64,000 nucleotides of DNA from Methylophaga sp. (lineage in GTDB: Bacteria; Pseudomonadota; Gammaproteobacteria; Nitrosococcales; Methylophagaceae): assembly GCA_020831825.1 (NCBI GenBank), contig JAFIFW010000009.1, positions 1 to 64,000 on the forward strand. The letters run 5' to 3'. This document shows positions 1 to 10,276 of the stretch, piece after piece. The notes beneath the pieces were generated by a model. It saw only the letters and a program-made list of their open reading frames with translations, was not told the origin of the DNA and made no database searches. The position numbers were made by a program, and so were the translations under genes. The first letter of the stretch is position 1, and each line of letters begins with the position of its first letter.

Positions 1-150
1 AATATCCGCGTAATCCTTGAACGTACCACCTTGAAGCTCTGCCATTACCTTGGTAATCGCCGCTGTCAATGTGGTTTTACCATGGTCAACGTGACCAATG
101 GTGCCCACGTTGACGTGGGGCTTCGTTCTTTCAAATTTTTCTTTAGACAT
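1..150 (-). CDS. tuf: Elongation factor Tu, N-terminal 50 codons (cut by window edge)
   Basis: EF-Tu is the GTPase that carries aminoacyl-tRNA to the ribosome. The visible part begins [16 protein letters not shown] and contains the P-loop GHVDHGKTT near residues 19-27, which is the EF-Tu G1 motif. The rest of the gene lies beyond base 1. It follows tRNA-Tyr, tRNA-Gly and tRNA-Thr on the same strand. That is the classical tRNA-tufB order of E. coli, so the four are probably one transcript from the promoter near 496-524. An AT-rich leader of about 50 bases separates tRNA-Thr from the start codon. Identity is certain; whether this is tufA or tufB cannot be told from the fragment. Confidence 0.97.
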   Translation of the reverse strand, partial: MSKEKFERTKPHVNVGTIGHVDHGKTTLTAAITKVMAELQGGTFKDYADI

Positions 151-201
151 GACCAGTCTCCCCGCCAAGTATCGTCGTAAGCCAAAAACAAATTATTAAA
201 A

Positions 202-277
202 TGGAGCCCGCAATCAGAATCGAACTGATGACCTCATCCTTACCATGGATGCGCTCTACCGACTGAGCTATGCGGGC
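202..277 (-). tRNA. tRNA-Thr (GGT)
   Basis: Read on the minus strand, the sequence folds as a 76-base cloverleaf including an encoded CCA. The 7-bp acceptor stem GCCCGCA/TGCGGGC is perfect. The D-arm is AGCTCAGTCGGTAGAGC and the T-loop is TTCGATT. The anticodon loop ATGGTAA gives anticodon GGT. It is the tRNA gene nearest to tuf, as in the E. coli thrT-tufB arrangement. Confidence 0.96.
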
Positions 278-297
278 CAGAAATTTCCAAACTAAAA

Positions 298-371
298 TGG
301 AGCGGGTGATGGGAATCGAACCCACATAGTCAGCTTGGAAGGCTGGAGTTCTACCATTGAACTACACCCGC
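298..371 (-). tRNA. tRNA-Gly (TCC)
   Basis: This is a 74-base cloverleaf on the minus strand with acceptor stem GCGGGTG/CACCCGC and encoded CCA. The T-loop is TTCGATT. The anticodon loop CTTCCAA gives anticodon TCC. It is the middle tRNA of the Tyr-Gly-Thr-tuf transcript. Confidence 0.96.
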
Positions 372-396
372 TTAACAGTAAACTCTCAATAAAATA

Positions 397-481
<85 letters not shown>

Positions 482-495
482 ATCAAAAGAGTGGC

Positions 496-524
496 ATTTT
501 CCGAGAAAGGCTGACTTATGTCAA
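496..524 (-). promoter_or_regulatory. Sigma-70 promoter of the tRNA-tuf transcript
   Basis: On the minus strand TTGACA (519-524) is followed after exactly 17 bases by GAAAAT (496-501). This is a consensus -35 with a fair -10, and transcription would start about 7 bases before tRNA-Tyr. The position fits a stable-RNA promoter. Confidence 0.7.
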
Positions 525-661
525 CCTTTATCTTGCCCTGAATTCTAACCCGCACTAACAAACTCTGATTTTGCATTCTTCGCGTCAATCACTGCAGGCT
601 GTCCAGCAGCGTAGTATACTTCGGCCTGGTCTGAAACGAAATTCTCTCAACAGGAGTACAC

Positions 662-1207
662 ATGGAACAGTATCGCGGCACTACGATATTGTCGTACCGT
701 CGTAATGGTGAAGTTGTCATTGGTGGTGATGGTCAAGTCAGCCTTGGCAACACCATTATGAAAGGCAATGCCCGCAAAGTACGTCGCCTCTATCATAACC
801 GTGTCATTGCCGGATTTGCAGGTGGTACAGCAGATGCCTTCACGCTGTTTGAACGCTTTGAAGCCAAACTCGAAAAACATCAAGGAAACTTGACTCGGAG
901 TGCACTTGAGCTGGCCAAGGACTGGCGAACTGACAGAATGATGCGCCGACTGGAGGCACTGTTGGCCGTTGCCGATGCTGAAGCTTCACTGATTATTTCG
1001 GGTAACGGTGATGTGATCGAACCAGAGTATGGCTTGATTGCCATTGGCTCGGGTGGCCCTTTTGCTCAGGCAGCTGCGACAGCATTGTTGCAAAATACTG
1101 AACTGTCGGCCCGCGAAATCGTCGAAAAGGGTTTGAATATCGCTGCAGATATCTGCATCTACACCAACCATCACCTCACCATCGAAACACTGGATAGCAA
1201 TAACTGA
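662..1207 (+). CDS. hslV: HslV (ClpQ), peptidase subunit of the HslUV protease
   Basis: HslV is the proteasome-like threonine peptidase that forms a double hexameric core and degrades proteins unfolded by HslU in the cytoplasm. The 181 residues align along the whole family ([44 protein letters not shown]). The nucleophile threonine is Thr7, because the start codon is followed by a short leader MEQYRG that must be removed; E. coli HslV has only the Met. An AGGAG sits 8 bases before the ATG. hslU follows after 2 bases, so the two are coupled. No clear heat-shock promoter is seen; TATACT at 615-620 could be a -10 with a poor -35. Confidence 0.97.
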   Translation: MEQYRGTTILSYRRNGEVVIGGDGQVSLGNTIMKGNARKVRRLYHNRVIAGFAGGTADAFTLFERFEAKLEKHQGNLTRSALELAKDWRTDRMMRRLEALLAVADAEASLIISGNGDVIEPEYGLIAIGSGGPFAQAAATALLQNTELSAREIVEKGLNIAADICIYTNHHLTIETLDSNN

Positions 1208-1209
1208 TC

Positions 1210-2532
1210 ATGCAAGCACTTACACCCAAACAAATTGTTCACGAGCTCGACAAACATATTGTTGGCCAACAAGCCGCCAAAAGAGCAGTCGCCATCGCAC
1301 TGCGTAACCGTTGGCGCCGCCAACAACTGGATAACAGACTGCAGCAGGAAGTTACGCCGAAAAATATTCTGATGATTGGCCCCACTGGTGTGGGTAAAAC
1401 CGAAATTGCTCGTCGCCTTGCTTCACTAGCTCAAGCCCCCTTTATCAAAGTCGAAGCGACCAAGTTCACTGAAGTTGGCTATGTTGGCCGTGACGTCGAA
1501 TCGATCATTCGAGACCTGTGCGAAAGCGCAATGAAAATGTTACGCGAACAGGCCATTCAATCGGTCAAGACACAAGCATTGGACGCAGCTGAAGAACGCA
1601 TTCTGGACGCCTTGCTGACGCCTGCAAGAGGTACGCTCACAGAAGAAGAATCCAATACTCGTCAACGCTTTCGTAAGATGCTGCGAGAAGGCAAGCTTGA
1701 TGATCGAGAAGTAGAGCTGGAACTCCAGTCGCTGAATCTCGGTGTTGAGATCATGTCTCCACCCGGCATGGAAGAACTGACCAGCCAACTGCAAGACATG
1801 TTTCAGAACATGGGTACAGCAAAAACGCGCAGTCGCAAGCTTAAAGTTGGCAAGGCAATGCGCATTCTCTCTGAAGAAGAAGCCGGCAAATTGATTAACG
1901 AAGAAGAGCTCAAAGCTGAAGTTTTGTCATCGGTTGAGCAAAACGGCATCGTGTTTCTTGATGAAATTGACAAAATCACTCATCGCGGCGAGAGCGGCGG
2001 AAGTGGTGCCGATGTGTCTCGTGCAGGTGTGCAGCGTGACTTGCTGCCGCTGGTTGAGGGCAGTACGGTCTCCACCAAATACGGCATGATCAAAACCGAT
2101 CACATTCTGTTTATTGCTTCAGGTGCCTTTCACTTGAGCAAGCCTGCTGATCTGATTCCGGAACTGCAGGGTCGCCTGCCTATTCGTGTCGAACTGTCAG
2201 CACTCAGTGTTGATGACTTCATTCGAATCCTGACCGAACCAGATGCGTCCCTCACCGAACAATACATTGCTCTGATGGCAACCGAGGGCGTCCAGTTGAG
2301 TTTTACCGAAGCTGGCATTCACCGCATTGCTGAACTGGCCTGGCAGGTGAATGAAAAAACAGAAAACATCGGTGCGCGCAGACTCCACACGCTGCTGGAA
2401 AAACTTCTCGAAGAGATTTCGTTCCAATCTGGCGATAATGAAACAGTCCAGATTGAAATTGACGCTGACTATGTCAACACACAACTCTCGTCACTGGCAG
2501 AAGATGAAGATCTGTCACGCTACATCCTGTGA
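1210..2532 (+). CDS. hslU: HslU (ClpY), AAA+ unfoldase of the HslUV protease
   Basis: HslU is the ATP-driven unfoldase that recognises substrates and feeds them to HslV. It has 440 residues, about the family length. Walker A GPTGVGKT lies at residues 57-64, the substrate-gripping pore loop GYVG at 90-93, Walker B with FLDEID near residue 250, and the sensor and arginine region in [12 protein letters not shown]. Between Walker A and B is the HslU-specific I domain, rich in charged residues. The C-terminal LSRYIL tail is the segment that inserts into HslV pockets. It starts 2 bases after the hslV stop. Confidence 0.97.
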   Translation: MQALTPKQIVHELDKHIVGQQAAKRAVAIALRNRWRRQQLDNRLQQEVTPKNILMIGPTGVGKTEIARRLASLAQAPFIKVEATKFTEVGYVGRDVESIIRDLCESAMKMLREQAIQSVKTQALDAAEERILDALLTPARGTLTEEESNTRQRFRKMLREGKLDDREVELELQSLNLGVEIMSPPGMEELTSQLQDMFQNMGTAKTRSRKLKVGKAMRILSEEEAGKLINEEELKAEVLSSVEQNGIVFLDEIDKITHRGESGGSGADVSRAGVQRDLLPLVEGSTVSTKYGMIKTDHILFIASGAFHLSKPADLIPELQGRLPIRVELSALSVDDFIRILTEPDASLTEQYIALMATEGVQLSFTEAGIHRIAELAWQVNEKTENIGARRLHTLLEKLLEEISFQSGDNETVQIEIDADYVNTQLSSLAEDEDLSRYIL

Positions 2533-2550
2533 ATTTAAGGAATAATCATA

Positions 2551-2916
2551 ATGAGTCCCAATCCGGTTCCCAGTGAAATTCAGCTTCACAAACAATCAAG
2601 AAAGCTCGAACTGGTCTATGACGGCCAGCACTTCCAGTTGACGGCTGAATTTTTGAGGGTCAACTCCCCTTCTGCTGAAGTTCAAGGCCACGGGCCAGGC
2701 CAGGAAGTGCTGCAGGTTCAGAAAGAAAATGTCGGGATCAATCAAATCGAACCGGTTGGCCATTACGCCATCAAGATCTATTTTGATGATGGTCACGACA
2801 GTGGCTTGTTCTCTTGGGATTATCTTTATCACCTGTGTGTTAACCATGACGAAATCTGGAGTCAGTATCTGGACAAGTTAACGGCGGCAGGTTACGAACG
2901 TGAGGCAGACTGCTGA
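2551..2916 (+). CDS. DUF971 / gamma-butyrobetaine hydroxylase-like N-terminal domain protein
   Basis: This is a small protein of 121 residues of the DUF971 family, which resembles the N-terminal domain of gamma-butyrobetaine hydroxylases. Family features visible are the opening [19 protein letters not shown], the central [12 protein letters not shown], and the end pattern [15 protein letters not shown]. In many gammaproteobacteria this gene lies between hslU and ubiE, exactly as here. The precise function is not established in the family; an iron-sulfur or metal-handling role has been proposed for relatives. It is 18 bases behind hslU and 7 bases before ubiE, so it is probably cotranscribed with both. 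Confidence 0.88.
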   Translation: MSPNPVPSEIQLHKQSRKLELVYDGQHFQLTAEFLRVNSPSAEVQGHGPGQEVLQVQKENVGINQIEPVGHYAIKIYFDDGHDSGLFSWDYLYHLCVNHDEIWSQYLDKLTAAGYEREADC

Positions 2917-2923
2917 ACTGACC

Positions 2924-3670
2924 ATGAGCGATAAAAATACCACTCACTTTGGCTACACCGAAGTTCCCGTCGAAGAAAAAGCCCGTCATGTGGCTGAAGT
3001 GTTTCATTCGGTAGCCAGTAAATACGACCTGATGAACGACCTGATGTCCATGGGTATTCACCGGCTCTGGAAACGGTTTACCATTTACAACAGCCAGGTT
3101 AGAACCGGGGCGAAGGTGCTTGATATTGCTGGAGGTACAGGCGATCTGACCGCTCGCTTTTCGACGATGGTGGGTGACAGTGGCCAGGTAATACTGGCGG
3201 ACATCAATGCTTCCATGCTGAATGTTGGCAGAAACCGTCTGATTGACCGTGGACTTGCCGGCAATATCGATTATGTTCAGGCAAATGCCGAATCGCTGCC
3301 CTTCCCGGATAACAGCTTTGACTGCATCACCATTGCTTTTGGTTTGCGAAATGTGACCGACAAAAACAAGGCGCTGGCTTCGATGTTTCGTGTGCTCAAG
3401 CCTGGTGGTCAGCTGATGATCCTGGAATTTTCCAAACCAGCCGACTGGCTGGCTCCGCTCTATGATCAATACTCTTTCAAAGTTTTACCCAAACTCGGAC
3501 AGCTGCTAACCCGTGATGCTGAAAGTTATCGATATCTGGCAGAGTCCATTCGTATGCATCCTGACCAGCAAACACTTCTATCAATGATGGAAAACGCCGG
3601 CTTTGAACGCTGCCAGTTTCATAATATGACAGCGGGTATCGTTGCACTGCACCGGGGCTACAAATTCTGA
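2924..3670 (+). CDS. ubiE: UbiE, ubiquinone/menaquinone C-methyltransferase
   Basis: UbiE is the SAM-dependent C-methyltransferase of ubiquinone synthesis. The start is taken at ATG 2924 ([15 protein letters not shown]), which matches family N-termini; an in-frame GTG at 2900 would overlap the preceding gene. That gives 248 residues. The SAM-binding motif [10 protein letters not shown] is at residues 65-74, followed by [14 protein letters not shown] and [12 protein letters not shown], both UbiE signatures. The C-terminus [14 protein letters not shown] is typical. The stop overlaps the ubiJ start (TGATG), so ubiE-ubiJ-ubiB form one operon for the late ubiquinone steps. Confidence 0.96.
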   Translation: MSDKNTTHFGYTEVPVEEKARHVAEVFHSVASKYDLMNDLMSMGIHRLWKRFTIYNSQVRTGAKVLDIAGGTGDLTARFSTMVGDSGQVILADINASMLNVGRNRLIDRGLAGNIDYVQANAESLPFPDNSFDCITIAFGLRNVTDKNKALASMFRVLKPGGQLMILEFSKPADWLAPLYDQYSFKVLPKLGQLLTRDAESYRYLAESIRMHPDQQTLLSMMENAGFERCQFHNMTAGIVALHRGYKF

Positions 3671-4260
3671 TGAAACCTGTCTGGTTACTTGCCACTGAAT
3701 CGACACTGAATCGCGCATTACTGATTGACCCGGAAAGTCATCAGGCATTATCAGATTTTGAAGGCCGTATTGTCAGGATCGAAGTCAGCGATCTCAACTT
3801 GAGTCTCTCGGCAAGATTTACCTCACAACAACTGCAGCTGGAAGTTGCCGAGTCTGAGCAAGCCGATCTGACACTGACCGCTGACAGTTGGGCCCTGCTC
3901 GAACTGACACGTAATCCAGACACACTGTTTTCTCCGGCAGTTCGGCTGCATGGCGATGTGCAATTCGCCAAGCAACTTCAGGACTGGATGGCTGGATTCG
4001 ACTTTGACTGGGAAAAGCAACTTGCGTCAGTGATCGGTGACAGTCTGGCGTTCCCGGTAGCTGAGGGCATCAGGCAAAGCTTTCGGTGGGCCAGGCAAAA
4101 TCACCAGCACCTGCAGCAAGACATCGCTGAATACCTAAAAGAAGAAGTGCGCCTGTTGCCAGATCCGTCTGAGATTAACAACTTCATGCAGGAGGTTGAT
4201 CGGCTGCGTGCAGATCTTGATCGCCTTGATGCCAAAATCGCTCGATTGGAAAAACAATGA
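3670..4260 (+). CDS. ubiJ: UbiJ, SCP2-domain ubiquinone biosynthesis accessory factor
   Basis: UbiJ is a non-enzymatic lipid-binding factor that supports the Ubi hydroxylase/methylase complex. The 196 residues show an SCP2-like sterol-carrier fold over roughly residues 20-115 (LSARFTSQQLQLEVAES, DLTLTADSWALLEL). They end in an amphipathic coiled coil (EVDRLRADLDRLDAKIARLEK), a usual feature of the YigP/UbiJ family. Position between ubiE and ubiB is the conserved gammaproteobacterial order. The start overlaps the ubiE stop. The function is assigned from family and neighbours. Confidence 0.92.
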   Translation: MKPVWLLATESTLNRALLIDPESHQALSDFEGRIVRIEVSDLNLSLSARFTSQQLQLEVAESEQADLTLTADSWALLELTRNPDTLFSPAVRLHGDVQFAKQLQDWMAGFDFDWEKQLASVIGDSLAFPVAEGIRQSFRWARQNHQHLQQDIAEYLKEEVRLLPDPSEINNFMQEVDRLRADLDRLDAKIARLEKQ

Positions 4261-4294
4261 CAGTGCTATTTGAAATGCCGCGGGAGGCTGCTGA

Positions 4295-5962
4295 ATGAGA
4301 CTCGGTCAATTGGCTCGCCTCATCCAAATCAACCATGTACTTGCCAGGCATCGGCTTGATGAGTTTATTCAGACATTGCATTTTTTCAGACCACTACGCT
4401 TTCTGAGCTTGCTGTCTCCCTATCGTTGGCGAACGTCTGAAGACAGTTCAAGAGGCGAACGCCTTCGACTGGCTTTACAAGATTTAGGGCCCATTTTTGT
4501 CAAGTTCGGTCAAATCCTCTCAACGCGCCGGGATCTGATTCCCCCCGATATTGCCGATGAATTGGCCAAACTCCAGGATAAGGTCGCCCCCTTCCCGGCC
4601 GAACAGGCACTGGGGTTAATCAAAGAAGCATTCGGTGAAGAGCTGTCGACAACCTTCAGGGAGGTGCAAACAACACCGCTCGCTTCGGCGTCCATTGCTC
4701 AAGTCCACGCTGCAGAACTGATTACTGGTGAACAAGTCATCATCAAGCTGGTACGCCCCGGCATAGAAAAAGTTATTCGACGTGATATCGAATTGCTCTA
4801 CACCCTGGCGGGGCTGGCCCACAGATATTGGTCGGAAGGTAAACGTCTGCGACCACTGGAAATTGTCGCCGAGATGGAAAAAAACCTGATTGATGAACTG
4901 GACATGCTGCGTGAAGCGGCCTCCGCTTCTCAGTTGCAAAGAAATTTCCGTGACAGTGATTTACTGATTATTCCAAAAGTCTACTGGCCTTTGACCAAGC
5001 CCAGCCTGCTGGTACAGCAGCGGGTTTACGGTGTTCCCATCAGTGATATCGAAACGCTCAAGGCCAAGGGAATTAATCTCGAACAACTGGCAGCCATGGG
5101 CGTGGAAATTTTCTTTACTCAGGTATTCAAGCACAGTTTCTTTCATGCCGATATGCATCCGGGCAACATCATGGTGGATATCAGCGATCTGCAAAATCCA
5201 CGCTATATTGCCATCGACTTTGGCATCATGGGCACGCTGGCACCTGATGATCAGCGTTATCTGGCCGAAAACTTTCTTGCCTTCTTCAATCACGATTACC
5301 GTCGAGTCGCAGAATTACACATTCAATCTGGCTGGGTGCCGGCCGAAACCCGTATCGATGAATTCGAAGCCGCCATCCGCAGTGTTTGTGAGCCTATCTT
5401 TGCCCGGCCGCTCAAGGAAATTTCTTTCGGTCAATTATTACTGAGACTGTTTCAGACGGCACGACGCTTTAACATGGAAGTACAACCGCAGTTGGTGCTG
5501 TTACAAAAGACATTGCTCAATATCGAAGGCCTGGGTCGCCAGCTTTATCCTGATCTGGATCTGTGGCAAACCGCCAAACCTATTCTTGAACAGTGGATGC
5601 ACGAGCGGCTGGGTTGGCAGGCCGCATGGAGAAGCCTGAAACAAGAAGCGCCATTATGGGCAGAAACGCTGCCCACCTTGCCCAGACTGGTTCACGACCT
5701 TGTTCGCAGCACACAACAGGCCAGATTGCACCAACATCAGGATGCGCAGGATCTGCAGAAACTAAGAGTCGAAATCAAGGACGCCGGTTATCGCATGGCA
5801 ACCGCAGTCACTGGTGCAAGCTTCATCATCGGTGCTGCGGTCATTAAAGGTCTGGATGGTTATGGGCCGGCCATGCTGGCAGGATTTCCTGTCACCAGCT
5901 GGGTACTTGGACTGACAGGTGGACTGTTGCTGTATTTCAGTATCGGCAGACGTGTCGATTAA
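4295..5962 (+). CDS. ubiB: UbiB, ABC1-type atypical kinase for ubiquinone biosynthesis
   Basis: UbiB is a membrane-anchored protein-kinase-like ATPase needed for ubiquinone synthesis. The 555 residues carry the family-specific KFGQ motif at 70-73, the alanine-rich nucleotide loop [11 protein letters not shown] near 130, the catalytic-loop HADMHPGN near 284, and the metal-binding DFG near 305. Two hydrophobic helices at about 505-525 and 528-550 anchor it to the inner membrane. The start is ATG 4295, 34 bases after ubiJ, with GGGAGG a few bases upstream. Its stop codon overlaps the stop codon of the convergent fhs gene. Confidence 0.96.
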   Translation: MRLGQLARLIQINHVLARHRLDEFIQTLHFFRPLRFLSLLSPYRWRTSEDSSRGERLRLALQDLGPIFVKFGQILSTRRDLIPPDIADELAKLQDKVAPFPAEQALGLIKEAFGEELSTTFREVQTTPLASASIAQVHAAELITGEQVIIKLVRPGIEKVIRRDIELLYTLAGLAHRYWSEGKRLRPLEIVAEMEKNLIDELDMLREAASASQLQRNFRDSDLLIIPKVYWPLTKPSLLVQQRVYGVPISDIETLKAKGINLEQLAAMGVEIFFTQVFKHSFFHADMHPGNIMVDISDLQNPRYIAIDFGIMGTLAPDDQRYLAENFLAFFNHDYRRVAELHIQSGWVPAETRIDEFEAAIRSVCEPIFARPLKEISFGQLLLRLFQTARRFNMEVQPQLVLLQKTLLNIEGLGRQLYPDLDLWQTAKPILEQWMHERLGWQAAWRSLKQEAPLWAETLPTLPRLVHDLVRSTQQARLHQHQDAQDLQKLRVEIKDAGYRMATAVTGASFIIGAAVIKGLDGYGPAMLAGFPVTSWVLGLTGGLLLYFSIGRRVD

Positions 5963-7629
5963 AACAAACCGCTGATAACGCCTGCATCGTCAATATCAAT
6001 GCGTTCGCTGGCTGGGTGTCTGGGCAAACCGGGCATGGTCATCACATCACCACATAATACGACCAGAAAACCAGCGCCTCGAGACAATCGGATATCACGA
6101 ATTGTCAGGCTGTGCTCCTCGGGAGCGCCTCGTAGCGCCGGATCACTACTGAATGAATACGGTGTTTTTGCCATACACACTGGCAGGTGACCATATTCTT
6201 CCTCAAGCCCCTTGATTTTCGCTTTCAGTTTGGCATCGGCTTCAACTGAGGTGGCTCGATACAAATCCTTGGCAACGCGGCTGATTTTGTCCCACAAGGA
6301 GGTTTCATCCGGATACAAGAGCCGGGCAGTTGTTTTGGGTGACTCCAGTTTTTCAATCACCGTCCGGGCAAGCGTTTCGGCACCAGCACCACCTTCAGCC
6401 CAGTGCCTGGCAACAATCGCACGTGCACCCATCGCTTCAACACGTGATTTAACCAGTTCAATTTCTGCGTCGCTATCCTGAACAAAATGATTGATGGCTA
6501 CCACACACTCCAGGCCGAAATGTCGCTGCAAATTATCAAGATGCCGTTGCAGATTTGTCATGCCCTGTTCCAGCGCCTGCAGATTCTCTGTTGCCAGGGC
6601 ACTGACCTCAACACCGCCATGATATTTCAGCGCTTTGACCGTCGCCACCACCACCGCCAGATCAGGTCGAAGTCCCGATTTACGACATTTGATATTGATA
6701 AATTTCTCTGCCCCCAGATCGGCACCAAAGCCAGCCTCTGTGACCACATAGTCACTCAGTTTTAACGCCATCTTTGTAGAAATGACTGAATTACAACCAT
6801 GTGCAATATTGGCAAACGGACCACCATGGACAAACGCCGGGTTGTTTTCAAGTGTTTGCACAAGGTTGGGCTTGAGCGCTTCCTTGAGTAGCGCAGCCAT
6901 GGCACCTTCTACTTTCAAATCTCTGGCAAAGCGTGGCACGCCATCAAAACTGTAACCAATCAGGATATCGCCTAGGCGTTTTTTGAGTTCGCTCAGGGAA
7001 GCGGACAGACAGAAAATCGCCATTACCTCAGAGGCCACGACGATATCAAAGCGATCTTCGCGCACAAAGCCATTGGCGACCCCACCCATGCCGACGGTGA
7101 TCTGACGCAGTGCTCTGTCATTCATATCCATGACTCTCTGCCAGACAATCTTGCGGGTATCCAATTGCAAGCCGTTGCCATGATGAATATGGTTGTCGAT
7201 CATCGCTGCCAGAAGATTATGTGCCGACGCGATGGCATGAAAATCCCCAGTGAAATGCAGGTTGATGTCTTCCATGGGTACAACCTGGGAGTAACCACCA
7301 CCAGCCGCGCCACCTTTCATTCCAAAGCAGGGGCCCATTGATGGTTCACGCATGCAGACAATTGATTGCTTGCCAATGCGGTTCAGTGCATCACTTAAAC
7401 CGATAGTTGTGGTTGTTTTGCCTTCACCGGCCGGGGTTGGGCTGATTGCTGTCACCAGAATCAGTTTGCCATCGGCTCGGTCGGCCAATGACTGCATCAC
7501 ATCCAATGATAGTTTGGCCTTATAACGGCCATAACTATCCAACTGCCCTGCTTTCAGGCCGAGTCGTTGTTGTGCCAGCAGGCTGACATCCTGCATTGTG
7601 GCCTGTTGGGCGATTTCAATATCTGACAT
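5959..7629 (-). CDS. fhs: Formate-tetrahydrofolate ligase
   Basis: This enzyme makes 10-formyl-tetrahydrofolate from formate, THF and ATP, and links formate to C1-folate pools. It has 556 residues. The P-loop-like [10 protein letters not shown] is at about 64-73. It is followed by the family signatures [23 protein letters not shown] and [20 protein letters not shown], given here only as landmarks. The [21 protein letters not shown] segment and the C-terminal [13 protein letters not shown] are also typical. In a methylotroph it can serve assimilatory or reversible formate metabolism. The gene is convergent with ubiB, and the two stop codons overlap. Confidence 0.97.
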   Translation of the reverse strand: MSDIEIAQQATMQDVSLLAQQRLGLKAGQLDSYGRYKAKLSLDVMQSLADRADGKLILVTAISPTPAGEGKTTTTIGLSDALNRIGKQSIVCMREPSMGPCFGMKGGAAGGGYSQVVPMEDINLHFTGDFHAIASAHNLLAAMIDNHIHHGNGLQLDTRKIVWQRVMDMNDRALRQITVGMGGVANGFVREDRFDIVVASEVMAIFCLSASLSELKKRLGDILIGYSFDGVPRFARDLKVEGAMAALLKEALKPNLVQTLENNPAFVHGGPFANIAHGCNSVISTKMALKLSDYVVTEAGFGADLGAEKFINIKCRKSGLRPDLAVVVATVKALKYHGGVEVSALATENLQALEQGMTNLQRHLDNLQRHFGLECVVAINHFVQDSDAEIELVKSRVEAMGARAIVARHWAEGGAGAETLARTVIEKLESPKTTARLLYPDETSLWDKISRVAKDLYRATSVEADAKLKAKIKGLEEEYGHLPVCMAKTPYSFSSDPALRGAPEEHSLTIRDIRLSRGAGFLVVLCGDVMTMPGLPRHPASERIDIDDAGVISGLF

Positions 7630-7690
7630 AGCTATTCGGCTCGGGCAAATAAGTCAGATTATACGCGACTTGATTCATGACACATGGCTG

Positions 7691-8299
7691 CTAACATCCC
7701 CATCGACGACTGAGATCATGTTCAATACCTGCCTGGTCAAGAATTCTTGCCACCACAAAGTCAATAATTTCAGAAAGTTGCTGCGGTTTAAAATAAAACC
7801 CCGGATTCGGCGGCAAGATGCAGACACCTAATCGCGCAAGTTTGAGCATGTTCTCTAGATGAATCACAGAAAATGGAGCTTCTCGGGGCACCATGATCAA
7901 CTTGCGATTTTCCTTGATCATCACATCAGCTGCACGATTGATAAGATTATCACTCCCTCCCACGGCAATCGCAGACAAGGTACCCATGGTACAGGGGCAG
8001 ACAATCATAGTGGGAATGAGATGAGAACCGCTGGCCAGCGGCGAACTCCATTGCTGTTCGCCATATACCTGCAACTGTTCTTCCTGACAGGAAAATTGTT
8101 CAATTAGCTGGTTTTTGATGTCCGCGGCTCTTGCTGGCAGTTTCCAGTCCAGCTCATCAGCAAGCACCAAACGGCCAGCCGCAGAAATCATCAGATGGAC
8201 TTGCAGCCCCTGTTTAAGCAGTATTTCCAGAAGTCTTTGAGCATAGGGTGCGCCTGAGGCACCGGTAATCGCCAGAGCGATTTGCTTGTTATCAGTCAC
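7691..8299 (-). CDS. ubiX: UbiX, flavin prenyltransferase
   Basis: UbiX makes prenylated FMN, the cofactor of the UbiD decarboxylase in ubiquinone synthesis. The 202 residues match the family: flavin-binding ITGASGAPYA at 11-20, CPCTMGTLSAIA, NLINRAADVMIKE, and the substrate-loop PREAPFSVIHLENML. The start codon overlaps the stop of mpl by 4 bases, so it is translated from the mpl message. A third ubiquinone locus member thus lies close to ubiEJB, on the opposite strand. Confidence 0.96.
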   Translation of the reverse strand: MTDNKQIALAITGASGAPYAQRLLEILLKQGLQVHLMISAAGRLVLADELDWKLPARAADIKNQLIEQFSCQEEQLQVYGEQQWSSPLASGSHLIPTMIVCPCTMGTLSAIAVGGSDNLINRAADVMIKENRKLIMVPREAPFSVIHLENMLKLARLGVCILPPNPGFYFKPQQLSEIIDFVVARILDQAGIEHDLSRRWGC

Positions 8300-9654
8300 T
8301 TTTGCTCCAGTCTGTGCAGAATCTTTTCATGTATCCCGGCAAAGCCACCATTACTCATAATCAACAGACAATCCCCCTGCTGACTGTGTGTTGCCACATG
8401 CTCGACTATCGCCTCGACTGAGTCGAAAATTTGCGCTTTTTCACCCAGTTGCTTTTGAATCGCAGACAACGACCAGCCGAGCTGAGCGTCCTGATAGAGA
8501 ATCACTTGATCGGCCTGTGCAAATGCGCCTGCAAGCGTTTCTTGATGTAAGCCCATTTTCATAGTGTTGGAGCGAGGCTCGAAAATCGCTGTAATCTTTA
8601 CATTTGGCGAATGTGCCTTGAGTCCGGCGATAGTAGTGGCTATTGCGGTCGGATGATGCGCAAAATCATCGTAAACCCTTATACCAGCCACTTCACCACG
8701 CAACTCCAGGCGTCGCTTGACGCCAATAAATGCAGATAAAGCTTCTGCGGCATGTTGCACTGTTACGCCTACATGATGGGCCGCAGCAATTGCTGCCAGC
8801 GCATTATCAACATTGTGCTGTCCCAGTAACGCCCAGTGAATCTGTGCTTGTTCGCCATTATGAGCAACAACAAACGCGCCCCCATCTTCTGTCAACAGTT
8901 TGGCTGTCCACTCGGCATCCGTAGCAGCAAAACGCTGAATCGGTGTCCAACATCCCATTGCCAGTGTTTGTGTGATGGCATTGTTGTTATCAGGACAGAT
9001 CACCAGTCCCTCTGAGGGTACAGTTCTGACCAAGTGATGAAACTGACGCTGGATGGCACCAAGATCAGCAAAAATATCGGCATGATCAAATTCCATATTG
9101 TTGATCACCAGTGTTCTGGGCAGGTAATGAACAAATTTGGAACGCTTATCAAAAAATGCCGTGTCATATTCATCGGCTTCGATGACAAAAAACGGGGTGT
9201 CGCCCAATCTGGCGCTGCAGCCAAAGTTTTCTGGCACCCCGCCAATCAAAAAAGCCGGTTGCATACCAGCATATTCAAGAATCCACGCCAGCATACTGCT
9301 AGTGGTTGTTTTACCATGAGTGCCAGAAACAGCCATCACCCAGCGACCACGCAATACATTTTCAGCCAGCCACTGCGGCCCCGAAACATACGGCAAGCCC
9401 TGGTTGAGGACATATTCCACAGCAGCGTTGCCACGTGTCATGGCATTGCCCATCACCACCAAATCAGGAGCCGGCTGGAGGTGTTCTGCTAAATACCCTT
9501 GCATGACTTCGATGCCCGCAGCAGCAAGCTGATCACTCATCGGTGGATAAACATTGGCATCTGAGCCGGTCACTTTTATGCCAAGAGATCTAGCCAATAT
9601 CGCCAGTCCGCCCATAAAAGTGCCACATATTCCGAGAATATGGATATGCATCAT
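8296..9654 (-). CDS. mpl: Mpl, UDP-N-acetylmuramate:L-Ala-gamma-D-Glu-meso-DAP ligase
   Basis: Mpl recycles murein tripeptide by joining it to UDP-MurNAc, saving cell-wall material in the cytoplasm. The 452 residues are Mur-ligase-like. They begin HIHILGICGTFMGGLA, the Mpl signature. The ATP-binding GTHGKTTT is at 111-118, the central NNMEFDHADIF contains acidic metal ligands, and the C-domain has DDFAHHPTAI. ATG 9654 or the adjacent ATG could be used. It overlaps the start of ubiX and the end of the upstream membrane-protein gene, giving a tight three-gene unit. Confidence 0.96.
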   Translation of the reverse strand: MMHIHILGICGTFMGGLAILARSLGIKVTGSDANVYPPMSDQLAAAGIEVMQGYLAEHLQPAPDLVVMGNAMTRGNAAVEYVLNQGLPYVSGPQWLAENVLRGRWVMAVSGTHGKTTTSSMLAWILEYAGMQPAFLIGGVPENFGCSARLGDTPFFVIEADEYDTAFFDKRSKFVHYLPRTLVINNMEFDHADIFADLGAIQRQFHHLVRTVPSEGLVICPDNNNAITQTLAMGCWTPIQRFAATDAEWTAKLLTEDGGAFVVAHNGEQAQIHWALLGQHNVDNALAAIAAAHHVGVTVQHAAEALSAFIGVKRRLELRGEVAGIRVYDDFAHHPTAIATTIAGLKAHSPNVKITAIFEPRSNTMKMGLHQETLAGAFAQADQVILYQDAQLGWSLSAIQKQLGEKAQIFDSVEAIVEHVATHSQQGDCLLIMSNGGFAGIHEKILHRLEQK

Positions 9655-10178
9655 GAAGTGATACCAGACATCACCATCGCGGCAACAATCAGCATCCCAG
9701 TAGTATAAACGACAGTGATAATAACCGCCTGACCAGGACCAATGTCCAAGGCACGTCGAAAAATATGAGCCGTCACCAATAAGCTCCAGATCAAGAGCAC
9801 AGCAAGCAGGGTCATTATAATGGGGCTGACATCAAAATCTGTTTCACTGCCGGCAATGACTGATAATAGCGGCCAAGCCAGAATGCCAAACAAAACTCCC
9901 GTACCTGCCATCGCAGAGATAGTCTGCTGATAACGAGTGTTCAAGCGACGAAAATGTAGCAGGATTGCCACTACCACCATCATTAATATCAATTCGACGC
10001 CTGTCAGTAACACACTGTCATGTAATTTGCTTTGAAGTTGGTTGACCACCAAGCCGACCACAAAATACAACGCCAATAGGGCTCTGAATAAAACAGGGGA
10101 GGCCGGCAAATCTTCTGGGCCCGCTCGCAGCAGACAAATGTCTGTCAAAGTTCGAATAATTTTCATTAAGGGCATCAT
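9651..10178 (-). CDS. Small multi-spanning inner-membrane protein of unknown function
   Basis: I do not recognise this as a named gene. The 175 residues contain about five hydrophobic segments (near residues 28-45, 57-75, 85-105, 118-138 and 150-170) and few charges between them. The layout recalls YIP1-like membrane proteins, but no firm family motif is visible. Its stop overlaps the mpl start by 4 bases, so it heads the unit with mpl and ubiX. The start is uncertain: ATGs at 10178, 10175 and 10166 are all in frame, and none has a strong Shine-Dalgarno. Confidence 0.75.
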   Translation of the reverse strand: MMPLMKIIRTLTDICLLRAGPEDLPASPVLFRALLALYFVVGLVVNQLQSKLHDSVLLTGVELILMMVVVAILLHFRRLNTRYQQTISAMAGTGVLFGILAWPLLSVIAGSETDFDVSPIIMTLLAVLLIWSLLVTAHIFRRALDIGPGQAVIITVVYTTGMLIVAAMVMSGITS

Positions 10179-10226
10179 AGCGCGTCAACCAGGATGACAA
10201 AACCTGAAATTGATTTTTTTGCACAT

Positions 10227-10262
10227 AAAAAAACCCGGCAACGTTAACGTTACCGGGTTTTT
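10227..10262 (-). terminator. Bidirectional rho-independent terminator
   Basis: The hairpin AACCCGG-CAACGTTAACGTTA-CCGGGTT is flanked by A and T runs on both sides. On the minus strand CCGGG is followed by seven T, so it mainly ends the beta-propeller transcript. It lies 14 bases past that gene's stop codon and before the membrane-protein/mpl/ubiX unit. Confidence 0.9.
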
Positions 10263-10276
10263 GACGATGCTACTAA

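Noticed and set aside
2840..3469. 209-codon open frame on the minus strand
   Set aside because: It is the shadow of ubiE; the ubiE SAM-binding motifs prove the plus-strand frame.
5031..5444. 137-codon open frame on the plus strand
   Set aside because: It is out of frame inside ubiB, whose catalytic motifs cover the same bases.
9034..9492. 152-codon open frame on the plus strand
   Set aside because: It is antisense to mpl and not supported by any motif or start signal.
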